From the NCBI RefSeq assembly GCF_019393635.1, contig NC_057867.1, positions 51,863,143 to 51,927,142 on the forward strand: a stretch of 64,000 nucleotides of DNA. The letters are read 5' to 3'. Positions 21,472 through 32,682 of this stretch are shown here, piece after piece. The position numbers were made by a program, and so were the translations under genes. Within the stretch, counting starts at the first letter, position 1. The number at the start of each line of letters is the position of its first letter. Origin of the DNA: Dromiciops gliroides (taxonomy: Eukaryota > Chordata > Mammalia > Microbiotheria > Microbiotheriidae). The notes under the pieces were generated by a model that worked only from the letters and a program-made list of their open reading frames with translations, searched no databases and had not been told where the DNA came from.

Positions 21472-21929
21472 CTGAAGGAGAGGTTAATGTTCATTCCACG
21501 GGTCTAGACAAATGTGTGGGAAGAGTTAGCCATGCATGAGAAATAGCCTTTACTTCTCTGATCGCCTCCTCTCCCGAGAGGGGACTTCACTGCCGCGAAA
21601 CCCCTAGACCCGAGACAAACCTCTGAGAGAAATTCAATTGACACTGTGGTTACACCCCAGCAGCCCCCCACCCATGCTCTCTCTACTTAACGTCCTTAAC
21701 TCGCCTTTTTCTCTTCTGGTACAGTACTGCAGTTTACCATGGAGACCAGCCCTAACTGTAACACTGGCTCACATCGATTTCTTGGTTTCTCATTATAACA
21801 GCACCAACTGAAGAATGCAGGGAGAAGACAGGCTGCCAAATGGAGGGGGAAACTGGTAAAAATGAAGAAGTGGCCACTGACAGCTGTGGACCAGCTGTTC
21901 TTCCCCTTTGGGGCAATTAGCGGGCTGGG

Positions 21930-23290
21930 GAGGGGGAGGTACGCACCTCCAGGACCCTGGCCGTGCCCCGCGTGGCGGGGCGGGACCCTGTAGTGGGGGT
22001 AAAAAGGCTAAGTGGGAAAAAAGGGGAAAAACCCATCAGGTACCCCCTAAAATGTTCCCAGTCACATCACGGAGTGGAATAAGAGTTCGCAAACAATATC
22101 TACTTCGAGTCCAGCTGCTAAGAGAGGCTAGTCGGGAAAGAGGCAAGTGGTCAATCATAAAAGAGGCGACTAGTTCCCGTTAACCCTTTGAAGTCCCCCG
22201 CGGCAGGCTCTCCGCGGAAATGTGGCTTTCCCGTGTAACTGACGCTAGCAGCCCTCACCCTCCCTCAGCGTGCACTAACGATCGCCAGAACAAAATCCCC
22301 CCCCCCCACCGTGAATTAATAGACATGGGAATACCTGTTGATGCCCCGCTGTTCGACCGCCTCAGCTCTGCACGCTGGGGAAAGGGCGAGCGAGCGACGA
22401 CCCCTCGTTCTGTGTCCTCCTCACTTAGCCCACGAGCGTTTCAGTTGGGCTCCAGGCTGCGAGAGAAAATCCTGTCACGTCCTCTCTCGGTAGCAAGCAG
22501 CTTCCTTGGGGTGTGCGGATCTGCTTTGCTACCGGGGAGATGCGCGTAGCGACCGAGGGGGCTGAGCCGCCGGGCGATTGATCGGCCGGCCGGCCCGCTC
22601 TCGGGGCAAATGCCAGCCGCCTTCCGAGGCGGGAAGGTAGCCTCTGCTGTCGGCTCGCTCTCGCCGATCCCGGAGCCTGGCTCGGGGAGACGCGGCTCCC
22701 GCGGCTGCCCAGGCTTTCTGCGGGAGCCGATGCTTCAATGGGAGGTAGCCTCGGCTCTAGCCCACGGTGGCAGTGACAAGATTTGGGTCCTGGCAGTTAA
22801 ACCCATGATGTCAGTGCGGGGAATGACCTACCAGGATTCGGGTCCTGAGCAGGGGGAAGAGGGAGTTAGGAGGGTCTTCTCCGGCTTTACGTGCAGGAAA
22901 GATGTCCTTTTACAGAGCGGGGCTTGGGGAGATTTTCCCGTCTTTCCCCCCTGCCACCCGGAGAGACCAATTGTGACAGACACGGGAAGCTGGCTCGTAA
23001 GGGACAATCCCTGCCTACGTTTAGAATCCTACCTCTGCCACTGACTACCTAAGTGACCTTGAGCGAGTCATCCCCCCCTCGCCCCCCCTCCCCCTCTCCC
23101 CCTCCCCCCGCTACCTGTGCGATTTTCAGCAAGTCACTTTACTCACTTCTCCCGGAGATCAGTGGGCACCGGCTCCCCGGGCGACCTCAAGCTGGCGTCT
23201 ATCCCGGCTTCTCCTCCCCGGCTCTCAGGGGGTCCCCGCCGCCGCAGCCGCGAGACGACGAGGGGCTCCGAGGTCCCTTGCAGCCTGAAA
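21930..23290 (-). promoter_or_regulatory. CpG island upstream of the GPCR gene
   Basis: CpG-dense by eye, especially 21,955-22,740 (for example CCGCGTGGCGGGGCGGG, GCGAGCGAGCGACGACC, GATCGGCCGGCCGGCC) and again at 23,160-23,290. No TATA box is obvious. Its position 0.6-1.9 kb before the ATG fits a promoter with an untranslated first exon. Confidence 0.6.
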
Positions 23291-23399
23291 GCCGATGATG
23301 AAAAGAAGGCAGCCGTTGTTTGGAGCGCAGTTTCCAGGATGTTTTACAGTCATTTTCTCATTCGAACCTCACAATAGCCTTTCCAGGGAGGGACCGCAG

Positions 23400-24990
23400 A
23401 CCCCGTTTTGTACTGCAAGGGAACTGCAGCTCAGAGGGGGACACTGGCCGGTGGTCACACAGCAAGAGAGGGGCAGAGGCAGATTTAAATTCGAGTCTCT
23501 CCTGACTTGAAACCTTATGCTGAAAAAACTCCCGGCTTTAGGGCTGCAAGACACCTCAGAGACCATCTATTTGGAAAAGCCCCCACTTTACAGGGAAGGA
23601 AACTGAGGCCCAAGGAGGTGAAGGGGCTTATCCAAGGTCACACAAGTAATAAGGAACAGGGGCAGATTTAAATGCAAGTTTCTCTTGACTTGAAATCTTA
23701 CTTTGATAAGACTCCCAGGTTTAGGGCTGGAAGGCATCTCAGAGACTATCTAGTTGGAAACTCCCCATTTTACAGGGAAGGAAACTGAGGCCCAAAGAGG
23801 TGAGGGGGCTTATCCAAGTTCACACAAGTAATAAGGGGCAGAAGCAGATTTAAATGCAAGTCTCTCTTGACTTGAGATCTTATGTTGATAAGACTCCCAG
23901 GTTTAGGGCTGCAAGACACCTCAGAGACCATCTAGTTGGAAACCCCCCATTTTAAGGGGAAGGAAACTGAGGCCCAAAGAGGTGAGGGGGCTTATCCAAG
24001 GTCACACAAGTAATAAGGGGGCAGAGGCAGATTTAAATGCAAGTCTCTCTTTTTATTTATTTTATTTTATTTTGTTTTAATTTAATTAAAAATTTTTTTT
24101 GCAAGTCTCTCTTGACTTAAAATCTTACGTTGATAAGATTCAGGTTTAGGGCTGGAAGGCATCTCAGAGACCATTTAGTTGGAAACCCCCCATTTTACAG
24201 GGAAGGAAACTGAGACCCAAGGAGGTGAGGGGGCTTATCCAAGGTCACACAAGTAATAAGGGGGCAGAAGCAGATTTAAATGCAAGTCTCTCTTTTTATT
24301 TTTTATTCTCTTTTTATTTTTATTTTATTTGGCAAGTCTCTCTTGACTTGAAATCTTATGTTGATACAACTCCCAGGTATAGGGCTGGAAGGCATCTCAG
24401 AGACCATTTAGTTGGAAACCCCCCATTTTACAGGGAAGGAAACTGAGACCCAAGGAGGTGAGGGGGCTTATCCAAGGTCACACAGGTAATAAGGGGCAGA
24501 AGCAGATTTAAATGCAAGTGTCTCTTTTTTATTTTTTATTCTATTTTAATTTAAATTTAATTAAATTTAATTTTTTGCAAGTCTCTCTTGACTTGAAATC
24601 TTATGTTGATACAACTCCCAGGTATAGGGCTGGAAGGCATCTCAGAGACCATTTAGTTGGAAACCCCCCATTTTACAGGGAAGGAAACTGAGACCCAAGG
24701 AGGTGAGGGGGCTTATCCAAGGTCACACAAGTAATAAGGGGCAGAAACAGATTTAAATGCAAGTCTCTCTTGACTGGAAATCTTATGCTGATAAGACTCA
24801 GGTTTAGGGCTGGAAGGCATCTCAGAGACCATCTAATTGAACACACACTCAGATACACATATTTTACAGGGAAGGAAACTGAGACCCAAGGAGGTGAGGG
24901 GGCTTATCCAAGGTCACACAAGTAATTAGGGGCAGAGGCTGGATTTGAACCAGGGTCCTCTGCCTCCAGACCGGGGCTCATTCCATTGTA
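23400..24990 (-). repeat. Tandem array of eight MIR-like units
   Basis: The phrase GGAAGGAAACTGAG...GGGGCTTATCCAAGGTCACAC recurs. GGCTTATCC sits at 23,625, 23,807, 23,989, 24,232, 24,465, 24,710 and 24,901, after one decayed unit near 23,404. Spacings are 182, 182, 243, 233, 245 and 191. The three long units carry an extra AT-rich insert flanked by GCAAGTCTCTCT on both sides. Ordinary MIR copies do not stand in tandem, so a single SINE was amplified locally. Confidence 0.92.
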
Positions 24991-25204
24991 CCTCCTTCCA
25001 TCACTCTAGCCCAGTGATGATCTATTATTATTTACTCATTTCAATCACTCTATTACAGACAATATCCAAATAACATACCGTCTCATACATATTGATTATC
25101 AACAATACCACACTCTCTCAAGCATCTATATCTTCTCCCGTATAACAAACCCCTCCACTAGGGCAGAGCCCGATCGATCTCCAACCTGGGAGGGGGGTTT
25201 TAAG

Positions 25205-25422
25205 AGACAGGGAGACAATGCAGTGGAAAGAAACAAACCAACGAACACTGAACCAGGAGCCCGAGAACCTCAATTGAAACCTCAGCTCTACCACTTGCCA
25301 CCTATATGACCTTGAGCAAGACATTTCCTCTGACTGGACCTCAGTTTCCCCCTCTGTAAAATGAGGGGGTTGCACCACATAGCCTCTGAAGTTCCTTCCA
25401 GCTCTAGATCTCTGTTCCTATG
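25205..25422 (+). mobile_element. MIR-like SINE
   Basis: Sense. AGCTCTACCACTTGCCACC, GGACCTCAGTTTCCCCCTCT, GTAAAATGAGGGGGTTGC and TTCCTTCCAGCTCTAG in order. Confidence 0.8.
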
Positions 25423-26240
25423 AATATACAGCAACACATTAAGCAACTTGGATTTCACCAGTGCACACAAACTCCCTCCACTGAGGCTGATTCCAAGCCA
25501 TCCACTATTTCTGGTCTCAGAAATTGTCGGCAGCTCAGAGAGGTTAAGAGATTTCTCCGTGGCCACACAGCTAAAAGACCTCAATACTCTGCCTCTCGTT
25601 GCAGGTGCTGCCTCTGCAGAAGCAGATTGCAGTCCCTCTTTAACTTAACGGCTGCTTTTTGAGAGACGCCGTGGCCAAAATTGTTAGCGCTTTGGGGCAA
25701 GCCAGGTGCCCGAGTCGGATGCCGGATAGCATCCGAAATCTCTTCCAATCCTCCTTTTCCAACCTCATTTCAGATCGCTCCCCTTCACTCCCTGTACACA
25801 GAGTCCGAACTGGCCATAGCAGCTGTTCCCCCAAGCCCCGGCGCATTCCCATTGCGACCCCTCATCCCGCTCTCTACCACCACCCAGAACCCGCTCTCCA
25901 GACCCCCAATTCGCCGCCTCCTTACCTCTGCCTGTTGAAAGCTGCGCTTCCTTCCCAGCTCAGTTCGAGTTTAACCTCTCTCTCAAAGGCATCTCCGATT
26001 CTGTCTGCTTACCCCCCAACTGAAAGTGATAGCTCCCGCCTCCAATTTTCCTGCTCTCAACAAGCAGTGAAGTTCCGGCTCTGTTCTTATAGGCACCCAC
26101 AGCGGTAACAACAGCAACGACGGCGCCTACGACAACAATAACAACAACAACAACAACAAGAAGAAACACCGTTTGCCCTCCAAGAGCTGGCTGTGAGGAG
26201 CGAGGCTCGGATACAATTAGGTTCAGGATATTTGGGGGGG
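25423..26240. other. Intergenic, unique
   Basis: No gene recognised. Holds an AAC/CAA repeat near 26,135-26,160. The open frames at 25,659-26,108 lack known motifs. Confidence 0.5.
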
Positions 26241-26267
26241 AGGGAGAGAGAGGGAGAGAGAGGGAGA

Positions 26268-26333
<66 letters not shown>

Positions 26334-26340
26334 GAGAGTG
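26241..26340 (+). repeat. (GA)n microsatellite
   Basis: Purine dinucleotide tract beginning as GGGAGA units and becoming pure GA. Confidence 0.95.
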
Positions 26341-26544
26341 AGCAGAGCGCTCTGTGAACTAAGGAGATCAGGAAAGGCTTCCTATAGGAGGCGTACCAGA
26401 TTCTTCCTAGGGTTATCATCACTCAACAATGACTGTGGTCTACTCCCCTCCGCCCTCCCCTGAATTCCTTCTCTAAGACTGAAAGCCCTTTGGCTTTCTC
26501 CTTGGCTCATCCCTCCTGACCTTGTATTTGTATTTTATCTATCT

Positions 26545-26850
26545 AGGTGTCAGTGTGATATATACTGGAATAACTGGGGACTCAGGGAAACAGGTTCTAG
26601 ATCCGGATCCCACTTTTAGCATTCATTATTTGTCACCTTGGGCAAATCACTTCACCTCTCTTGGCCTCAGTTTCCTCATCTGTAAAATAAAGGCATTGGA
26701 CTAGAGAGCCTCCTGAGGCTCCTTCCAGCTCTCAAGCTAGGATCTGCTGTGTGACCTATGTGTGACTTCACCTCCCCAGGTCTCAGTTTCCACACCTGTA
26801 AAATGAGAGGCTGGAACAAAATGGCCTCTCAAATCCCTTTTAGCTCTAAA
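26545..26850 (+). mobile_element. MIR-like SINE plus partial second copy
   Basis: The first copy runs through GGCCTCAGTTTCCTCATCTG to CTCCTTCCAGCTCTC. A second 3' half starts near 26,750 (GGTCTCAGTTTCCACACCTG). Confidence 0.75.
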
Positions 26851-27469
26851 CTGATGATCTCGTGTGGTACCCTCCCTCTCTCAGTACTATCCTCTGAGAG
26901 CAGGGTCAGCCTTTTTTTCACATTTGTATCCCCAGCCCAGACACCAGGAAACTGTGTATGTGTGTGTGTGTGTGTGGGGGGGACTTCTGTGTCATAGGTG
27001 CTTAAGACGTGTGTGTCGAATTGATTTGCTGACAACCTTCGGAGAGATGGCAAGTGTCTGGAATTGCCACCAACCCAGGAAAGGGCCTCAGCTTCATAAG
27101 ATGACTATCCCAGTTGCTGACTTTTCTTTGATGTTCTTTGGTTTCCACAGTCCCTTGAGCTCCTCAGCTAATCGACAAACCTGTTTATTTTTTTCGGTGT
27201 ATGTTTTTGCAGTTTCTGCTGAGTGGCCCCACTATGCCAATAGGTTCCACTTCATGACTCATTTTATCAAGTAGCAGCAAAACATCTGGTCTGTTGGCCA
27301 GCCGAACATCTGGGCTGTTCCTATGGCTCTACCCTCGGCCAGCTTACAATAGTTATTTTCTAAAATATTCTTAGACTGAGAGTCCCCCTAGTAATTCCTT
27401 TGTCAACCCACATTTTGAGGGCTAATTGCTGTTATTAACCTCCATGATAATCATCTGTAATAACAATAA

Positions 27470-27890
27470 TTAAGCTATTATTGATAATAGCTTGCTTTTC
27501 AGGAGCATTTTAAAAGTTTACAAAGTATTTTTCCTCATTTGAGCTGGGCTCACAGGATCATAGATGAGAGCAAGAAGGGATGCAAAGATCATTACAGGGG
27601 TGGCTGGGTGGTGCAGTGGATAAAGCACCAGCCTGGGATCCAGGAGGACCTGAGTTCAAATCCGGCCTCAGACACTTGATACTTACCAGCTGTGTGACCC
27701 TGGGTAAGTCACTTAACCGTCATCACCCCCCACCCCCGCCCCGCCAGAAAAAAAAAGAACAGAGATCATCACGGCCATCTCCCTCATTTGACAGAGGAGG
27801 AAACTGAGGCACAGAGCTCAATGTCACACAGGCTGTTAACAGGGATTCCAACCCAGATCTTCTCACTCTGCATCCAGCACTCTTCCCCCC
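27470..27890 (-). mobile_element. MIR-like SINE split by a young SINE
   Basis: The left part has TTATTGATAATAGCTTGC and TTTACAAAGTATTTTTCCTC. The right part resumes with GAGGAAACTGAGGCACAGAG and ends CCAGCACTCTTCC. Confidence 0.7.
27597..27755 (+). mobile_element. tRNA-derived SINE inside the MIR
   Basis: Sense, full length with A box GGTGCAGTGGATAAAG and B box GAGTTCAAATCC. Flanked by AGATCATTAC and AGATCATCAC, a slightly decayed duplication. Confidence 0.93.
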
Positions 27891-27919
27891 CTGTGTCCTC
27901 ATTGCTTCCTTTATGGAGT

Positions 27920-28065
27920 CTATTATTTTTCATATTTTGCAAATGAGAAAATGGAGGCTCACAGTAGTCAAATAAATGACTTGCCTATAGTCAGAAATTC
28001 AGCAAGTGGTAGAGCTGGAATTCCAGCCCAAGTCTCCCGACTCCAGATCCACTCCCCTTTCCACT
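27920..28065 (-). mobile_element. MIR-like fragment
   Basis: AAATGAGAAAATGGAGGCTC, GACTTGCCTATAGTCAG and GGAATTCCAGCCCAAGTC. Confidence 0.65.
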
Positions 28066-28555
28066 TGATAACATTTCCTCCAAGCATGTGCTTAAGCATG
28101 TGCCTATGGAAAGAAGAGAAGAGTTGAGGTGGTGGTCTATGGGTATAGAATAGTATATACACAGGCAGGCATAACTAATGTGTTGGTATTGCTGAACTGC
28201 TTTTTTTCTCTTTGTAAATCTGTTACAAGGGAAGGTTCTCTGGGTAGGAGAGGGCAGAGGGATATATTTGAAAATAAAGATCATATAAAAACAAAAATTA
28301 CCAACAAAAAGAAGAATTAAAAAAAAAAACAACCAAACCCTGGGAAGTCAGTCCTCTCCATTTCCAATTGTGTTTTGAGCTGACTCAAATGTTATATTTT
28401 AAAATATGCAAAAAATTTTTTAAAAATATGCAGTAGTCAGGCTGCATGGTATATAAACCCTGCTACAGAATGGCAACAGGTTAACTCCATAGGAACCAGA
28501 GGAGAAAGTCATCTTCTTGAATAACTTACTTGAAACTCAATAATGATCAATGTGA

Positions 28556-28703
28556 GGGGCAGCTAGGTGGTGCAGTGGATAAAGCACTGGCCCTAGATTC
28601 AGGAGGACCTGAGTTCAAATCTGACCTCAGACACTTGATACTTACTAGCTGTGTGACTCTGGGTAAGTCATTTAACTCTCATTGCTCCACAAAAAAACCC
28701 CAA
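28556..28703 (+). mobile_element. tRNA-derived SINE
   Basis: Full sense copy with the duplication ATCAATGT at 28,546 and 28,707. Confidence 0.93.
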
Positions 28704-28789
28704 ACAATCAATGTAAGTATTAAGTATTATGCAGGGTTTCAATAAATGAGCTTCTCTGCTACAAGATGGGGAAGATATGGTCAGCCAAC

Positions 28790-29150
28790 CATTTTCCTGA
28801 AAAAGATCTGAGGGTCTTGGTGAACTACAAGCTCAATCAGAGTCAATGGCAGCCTCCCCCCCAAAAAAAGGTAAACTGAGATCTTGAGCTACACGAATTT
28901 TAGGCCCAGCCTCTAGGAATAAGGATGTGATGGTCCTGTTTTGTTCTGTCCTGGTCAGATCCCAGCTGGAGGATGGTGTTCAATTCTGGGTGGCCCAGTT
29001 TAAGAAGGTACAGGTTAGACCAGATGGCTTCTGTTGTCCAACATCAAATCTGGTACTCTTTTCTCTGCATTGCAGTGAACTGACCTCCAAAGTCCCTTCT
29101 AGTTTGATACCTCTGATCTTAGGATCCTGTGATGTAAATCACAAAACCAA
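28790..29150 (+). mobile_element. CR1/L3 LINE 3' region
   Basis: GATCTGAGGGTCTTGGTGAA, TGGTCAGATCCCAGCTGGAG, GTTCAATTCTGGGTGGCCC and the closing CCCTTCTAGTTTGATACC follow the C-terminal coding and 3' UTR order of CR1/L3. Confidence 0.7.
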
Positions 29151-29554
29151 GCTAGTTTGATTATGTGGTCACAGCTTAAATCCTGGATTCATTTACACAC
29201 TGGTTTTTTCCCCGTGGTACTTTAAATGCTACACGCACACTGACTTCTTCATTTCCTAGAATCATAGAATGTATCAGCAATCCAGAGGGGGAAGCTGTAG
29301 CAAGGAGCAGCCGGGGGTGGGGAGGGGGGTGTTGTATGTCTGTGTTGTATGTGTGTGTGTGTGTGTGGGGGGGGTCCTGCATTGAACAATTGTCATATTG
29401 AGAATCAAAGAGGCACTGCAGTTGTTATAGGAGAAACAGTCCTCAAGTCGTGGGAGAAGGGAAAGAATCCATAATGCTGGTTACAGGGAAGGGAGCAGAG
29501 AGCTAGGGCAAGCAGTACACTGTATAGACAGCCATTTCCTCCTAGAACAGAGTG

Positions 29555-29885
29555 AAAGCATGCCTGTCCTATACCCCAAGGAGATCAGAGACGCAAAGAA
29601 AGGCACCAGATATACCGAAATCTTCATAGCAGCACTTCTCACTGCTAAGAACTGGAAACAAAGTAGATGCCTATCGACTGGGGAATGGCCAAACAAATTG
29701 TGGTACATGAAAGGAATGGAATATTACTGTGCCATAAGAAACAATGAATATGATGAATACAGAGAAGCAGGGCAAGGCATATGAAAGGATGCAAAGCAAA
29801 ATAACCAGAAACAGGCAAATAACACGGGCATTATGGGTAAGGGTGGAAATGGAAAGAAGAAAAATGATATGTTTATAATAGATCA
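29555..29885 (+). mobile_element. L1 ORF2 C-terminus and 3' UTR fragment
   Basis: The frame reads ...EIFIAALLTAKNWKQSRC then TGEWPNKLWYMKGMEYYCAI, the C-terminal end of L1 ORF2p. It is a different L1 subfamily from the copy at 32,683. Confidence 0.8.
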
Positions 29886-29903
29886 AGCAAGCAAGGAGCA
29901 TTT

Positions 29904-30050
29904 TTTTTTTGCAGGGCAATGAGGGTTATATGACTTGCCTAGGATCACACAGCTAGTTAAGTGTCAAATGTCTGAGGTTGGATTTGAACTCAGTTCCTCC
30001 TGAATCCGAGGCCAGTGCTTTATCTACTGCAGCGCCACCTAGCTGCCCCC
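29904..30050 (-). mobile_element. SINE with perfect 16-base target duplication
   Basis: Antisense. CAAGCAAGGAGCATTT stands at 29,888-29,903 and again at 30,051-30,066. Confidence 0.96.
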
Positions 30051-30054
30051 CAAG

Positions 30055-30155
30055 CAAGGAGCATTTAAGTATCCACTGTGTGCTAGACACTGGGGAAACA
30101 AAGTCAAACATGGACAGTGCCTGCCCTCAGCTAGCTCCCATTCTATTGTGACCCA
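30055..30155 (-). mobile_element. L2 3' end
   Basis: GTATCCACTGTGTGCTAGAC, ACTGGGGAAACAAAG and GTGCCTGCCCTCAGCTAGCT mark the antisense L2 3' terminus. Confidence 0.6.
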
Positions 30156-30665
30156 GCCTGGCTGAGAAGAGATGAGAAAATGCACCTTCCTCCCTTCTTT
30201 CCAGAGGGGAAGAACTGTGAATGCAGAACATGGTATCTTCTGTCAGATTCATTGGATGTGTTGGCCAGTTTTGCTGAACTGTTCCCCCCTCCTCCTCCTT
30301 TTTATTCTTTGTTACAAGGAGTGACTCACTGGTTGGGGGAGAAGGAGACATTCCAAAATGAAGGTGATATAAAGACCAAAATTATCCATAATTAAAAAAG
30401 ACAGAACTAATCAGAATCAAAATCAGAAGAACAAGAGACAAAATGAGTACAACAATGTAAATAAAGGACCATTAAGTGAAAATCAGGTTCCAAGTAAGGC
30501 AAGACAAACCAAACCCCCAAAGCCAATGACATACCCAGAGAATAAATGATGAAAACTAGCTTCTTCAAAACAGCAGAGAGCTAGGAGGCTACAAGAGCAA
30601 AATGCCATGTACGTTATCAGAGTCACTATAGTGACTGCTTGTTTTGTGTGTGCGCTGGTATGTGC

Positions 30666-30704
<39 letters not shown>

Positions 30705-30825
30705 TAACTATCATTCCTTGCTACAAGGGAAGGTTCGATTCTAGGGTGAGGAGGGAAGTGGCGATGATCTTCAGACATGACCAAGATGCAGGAGAAAAAA
30801 AGGCACCAAGAAAACATTTTCTCTT
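30156..30825. other. Intergenic with (TG)n at 30,669-30,702
   Basis: No gene recognised. Contains a TG microsatellite. Confidence 0.6.
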
Positions 30826-30881
30826 GAAAGAGGAAGGAAGGAAGGAAGGAAAGAAAGAAAGAAAGAGAGAGACAGAGAGAG

Positions 30882-30912
<31 letters not shown>

Positions 30913-30970
30913 AGGAAGGAAGGAAAGAGAGAGTGAGAGAGAAAGAAAGAAAGAAAGAAGGAAGGAAGGA

Positions 30971-31030
<60 letters not shown>

Positions 31031-31050
31031 AGGAAGGAAGGAAGGAAGGA

Positions 31051-31126
<76 letters not shown>

Positions 31127-31152
31127 AAAAGAAAGAAAGAAAGAAAGAAAGA
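30826..31152 (+). repeat. GAAA/GGAA tetranucleotide tract
   Basis: About 327 bases of GAAA units with blocks of GGAA at 30,832-30,850, 30,912-30,924, 30,959-30,970 and 31,031-31,050. The long Lys/Glu or Phe/Ser frames are artefacts of the repeat. Confidence 0.97.
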
Positions 31153-32682
31153 TGCTGCTGGATGTGGTTCAGTGTAGGAAGGGTGGCAAGGGAGTGACAT
31201 AACCTGTATGAGGATGGAAGTACACGGAGGGACAGGATCTCCGAGCATACACATACGTTCATCAGCAGGCGAAGCAGTCAATTTTCTCTCAATCCTCAGT
31301 GTTTATTCTCTGACACAGTAGCTACCCTCTGTGGTGGATAGTGAAAAGGAAGAGGGAGGAAGGAAACTGTGTACCATACACCAAAGCGGAGAGCTCACTC
31401 ACATAGCCTACTGCACTGCAGGAAGAAGCAACACTGGGGAGGGATGAGAAAGAATCCAGTGGAGTACCTGGCTGGATGTAGGTGACCCTATGCCCCGGGG
31501 TCCTGTGTTTCGGGGATTTCCATCCTCCAAAGGGGCATGGTATCACCCTGCCTCCTTAAGGGGGTTTCAACTGAAAAGGAGAGAGTGGGGGCGGGGAGGG
31601 AGGGAGAAAGGGAGGGAGCTCTGTCCTCGGTCCATCAAGCCAGTTACCATAGAGAGAAGCGGCAGCATAGGAAGAATAACCACTGAGAAAAGGAGCAGTT
31701 TGCAGGAGACAAACCCAGCAGTTCAGAGGAGACATAAACCAAGAAAGGAGCCGTGGTAAAACCCCTGGCTGCAAACGTTTGCATGCCAATGGCCAAAGTT
31801 TAGGCAATAAGCAAGACGAAGAGGTCTTCGTGCTATTTGAACTTACGGGTATCTCTGAGACAGAGTGGGACGAGCCCCAGGACTGGAATGTGACTCTGAA
31901 TGGGGTATTCCTTATTCAAAGGAGACAGGGTGGGCAGTGGTGTGTGTGTGTGTGTGTGTTGGGGAATGGGGAAGGCACAGTAAGCATTACACATTAAGAA
32001 GGCAAACTTCTGGGCAGATCTAGTAACCAGAACAAGGTTGGAAGTATGGCAGAGAGCACTTGGGTGAATATCAGTGGGAGGAGAAATAGAAGCAATTTTG
32101 TCATCCGGCATGCTACAGATCACCTGGACAGAAAGGAAATATATGAGGTCAGGAAGCACATCACAACCCTGGCACAGAGGTATGATATATTGGTGATAGG
32201 GGACTTCCATTATCTAGACATCTGCTGGAACTCTCTCTTTCTCTCTCTCTGCCAAAAGCAGGCCAGCTAATAACTTTCTGACTTGCCTTAGTGATAATTT
32301 CATTTTTCAAAAGGGAGAGGAATCAACAAGGGGAAAATCTATGCTACAAAATCCTAGAGGACCTGGTTGCTGGGTGGGAAGGAGTGGAACTTTTTTGCTC
32401 AAGTGACCACTTCCTCCCAGAGTTTGTGATTGAGGTGAGGAAAGCAGGGCAGAGTCTGACATGAACCCTAGACTTTGAGAAAGGAGATTTCTAATAGGAC
32501 AGAGGGAGGCAGCCCTGAAAGGATGGGTGATGCTCAAGACACAGAGGGAAACAACAAATTGGATGAAGACCAGGTTTATAAAAGTTGCAGATGACACAAA
32601 CACTGGGAGGGAGAGTTAATATAGTGGATGCATGTTGTCAGAGCCAGCTTAATACATTGGGCTGAAACTATTAAGATATAAC

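Noticed and set aside
23400-24990. CRISPR-like or satellite array
   Set aside because: The units are MIR-like SINE sequence of about 180-245 bases in an animal genome; no short repeat-spacer pattern.
30644-31281. Open frames of 163-186 residues made of Lys/Glu/Arg or Phe/Leu/Ser
   Set aside because: Products of the GAAA/GGAA microsatellite.
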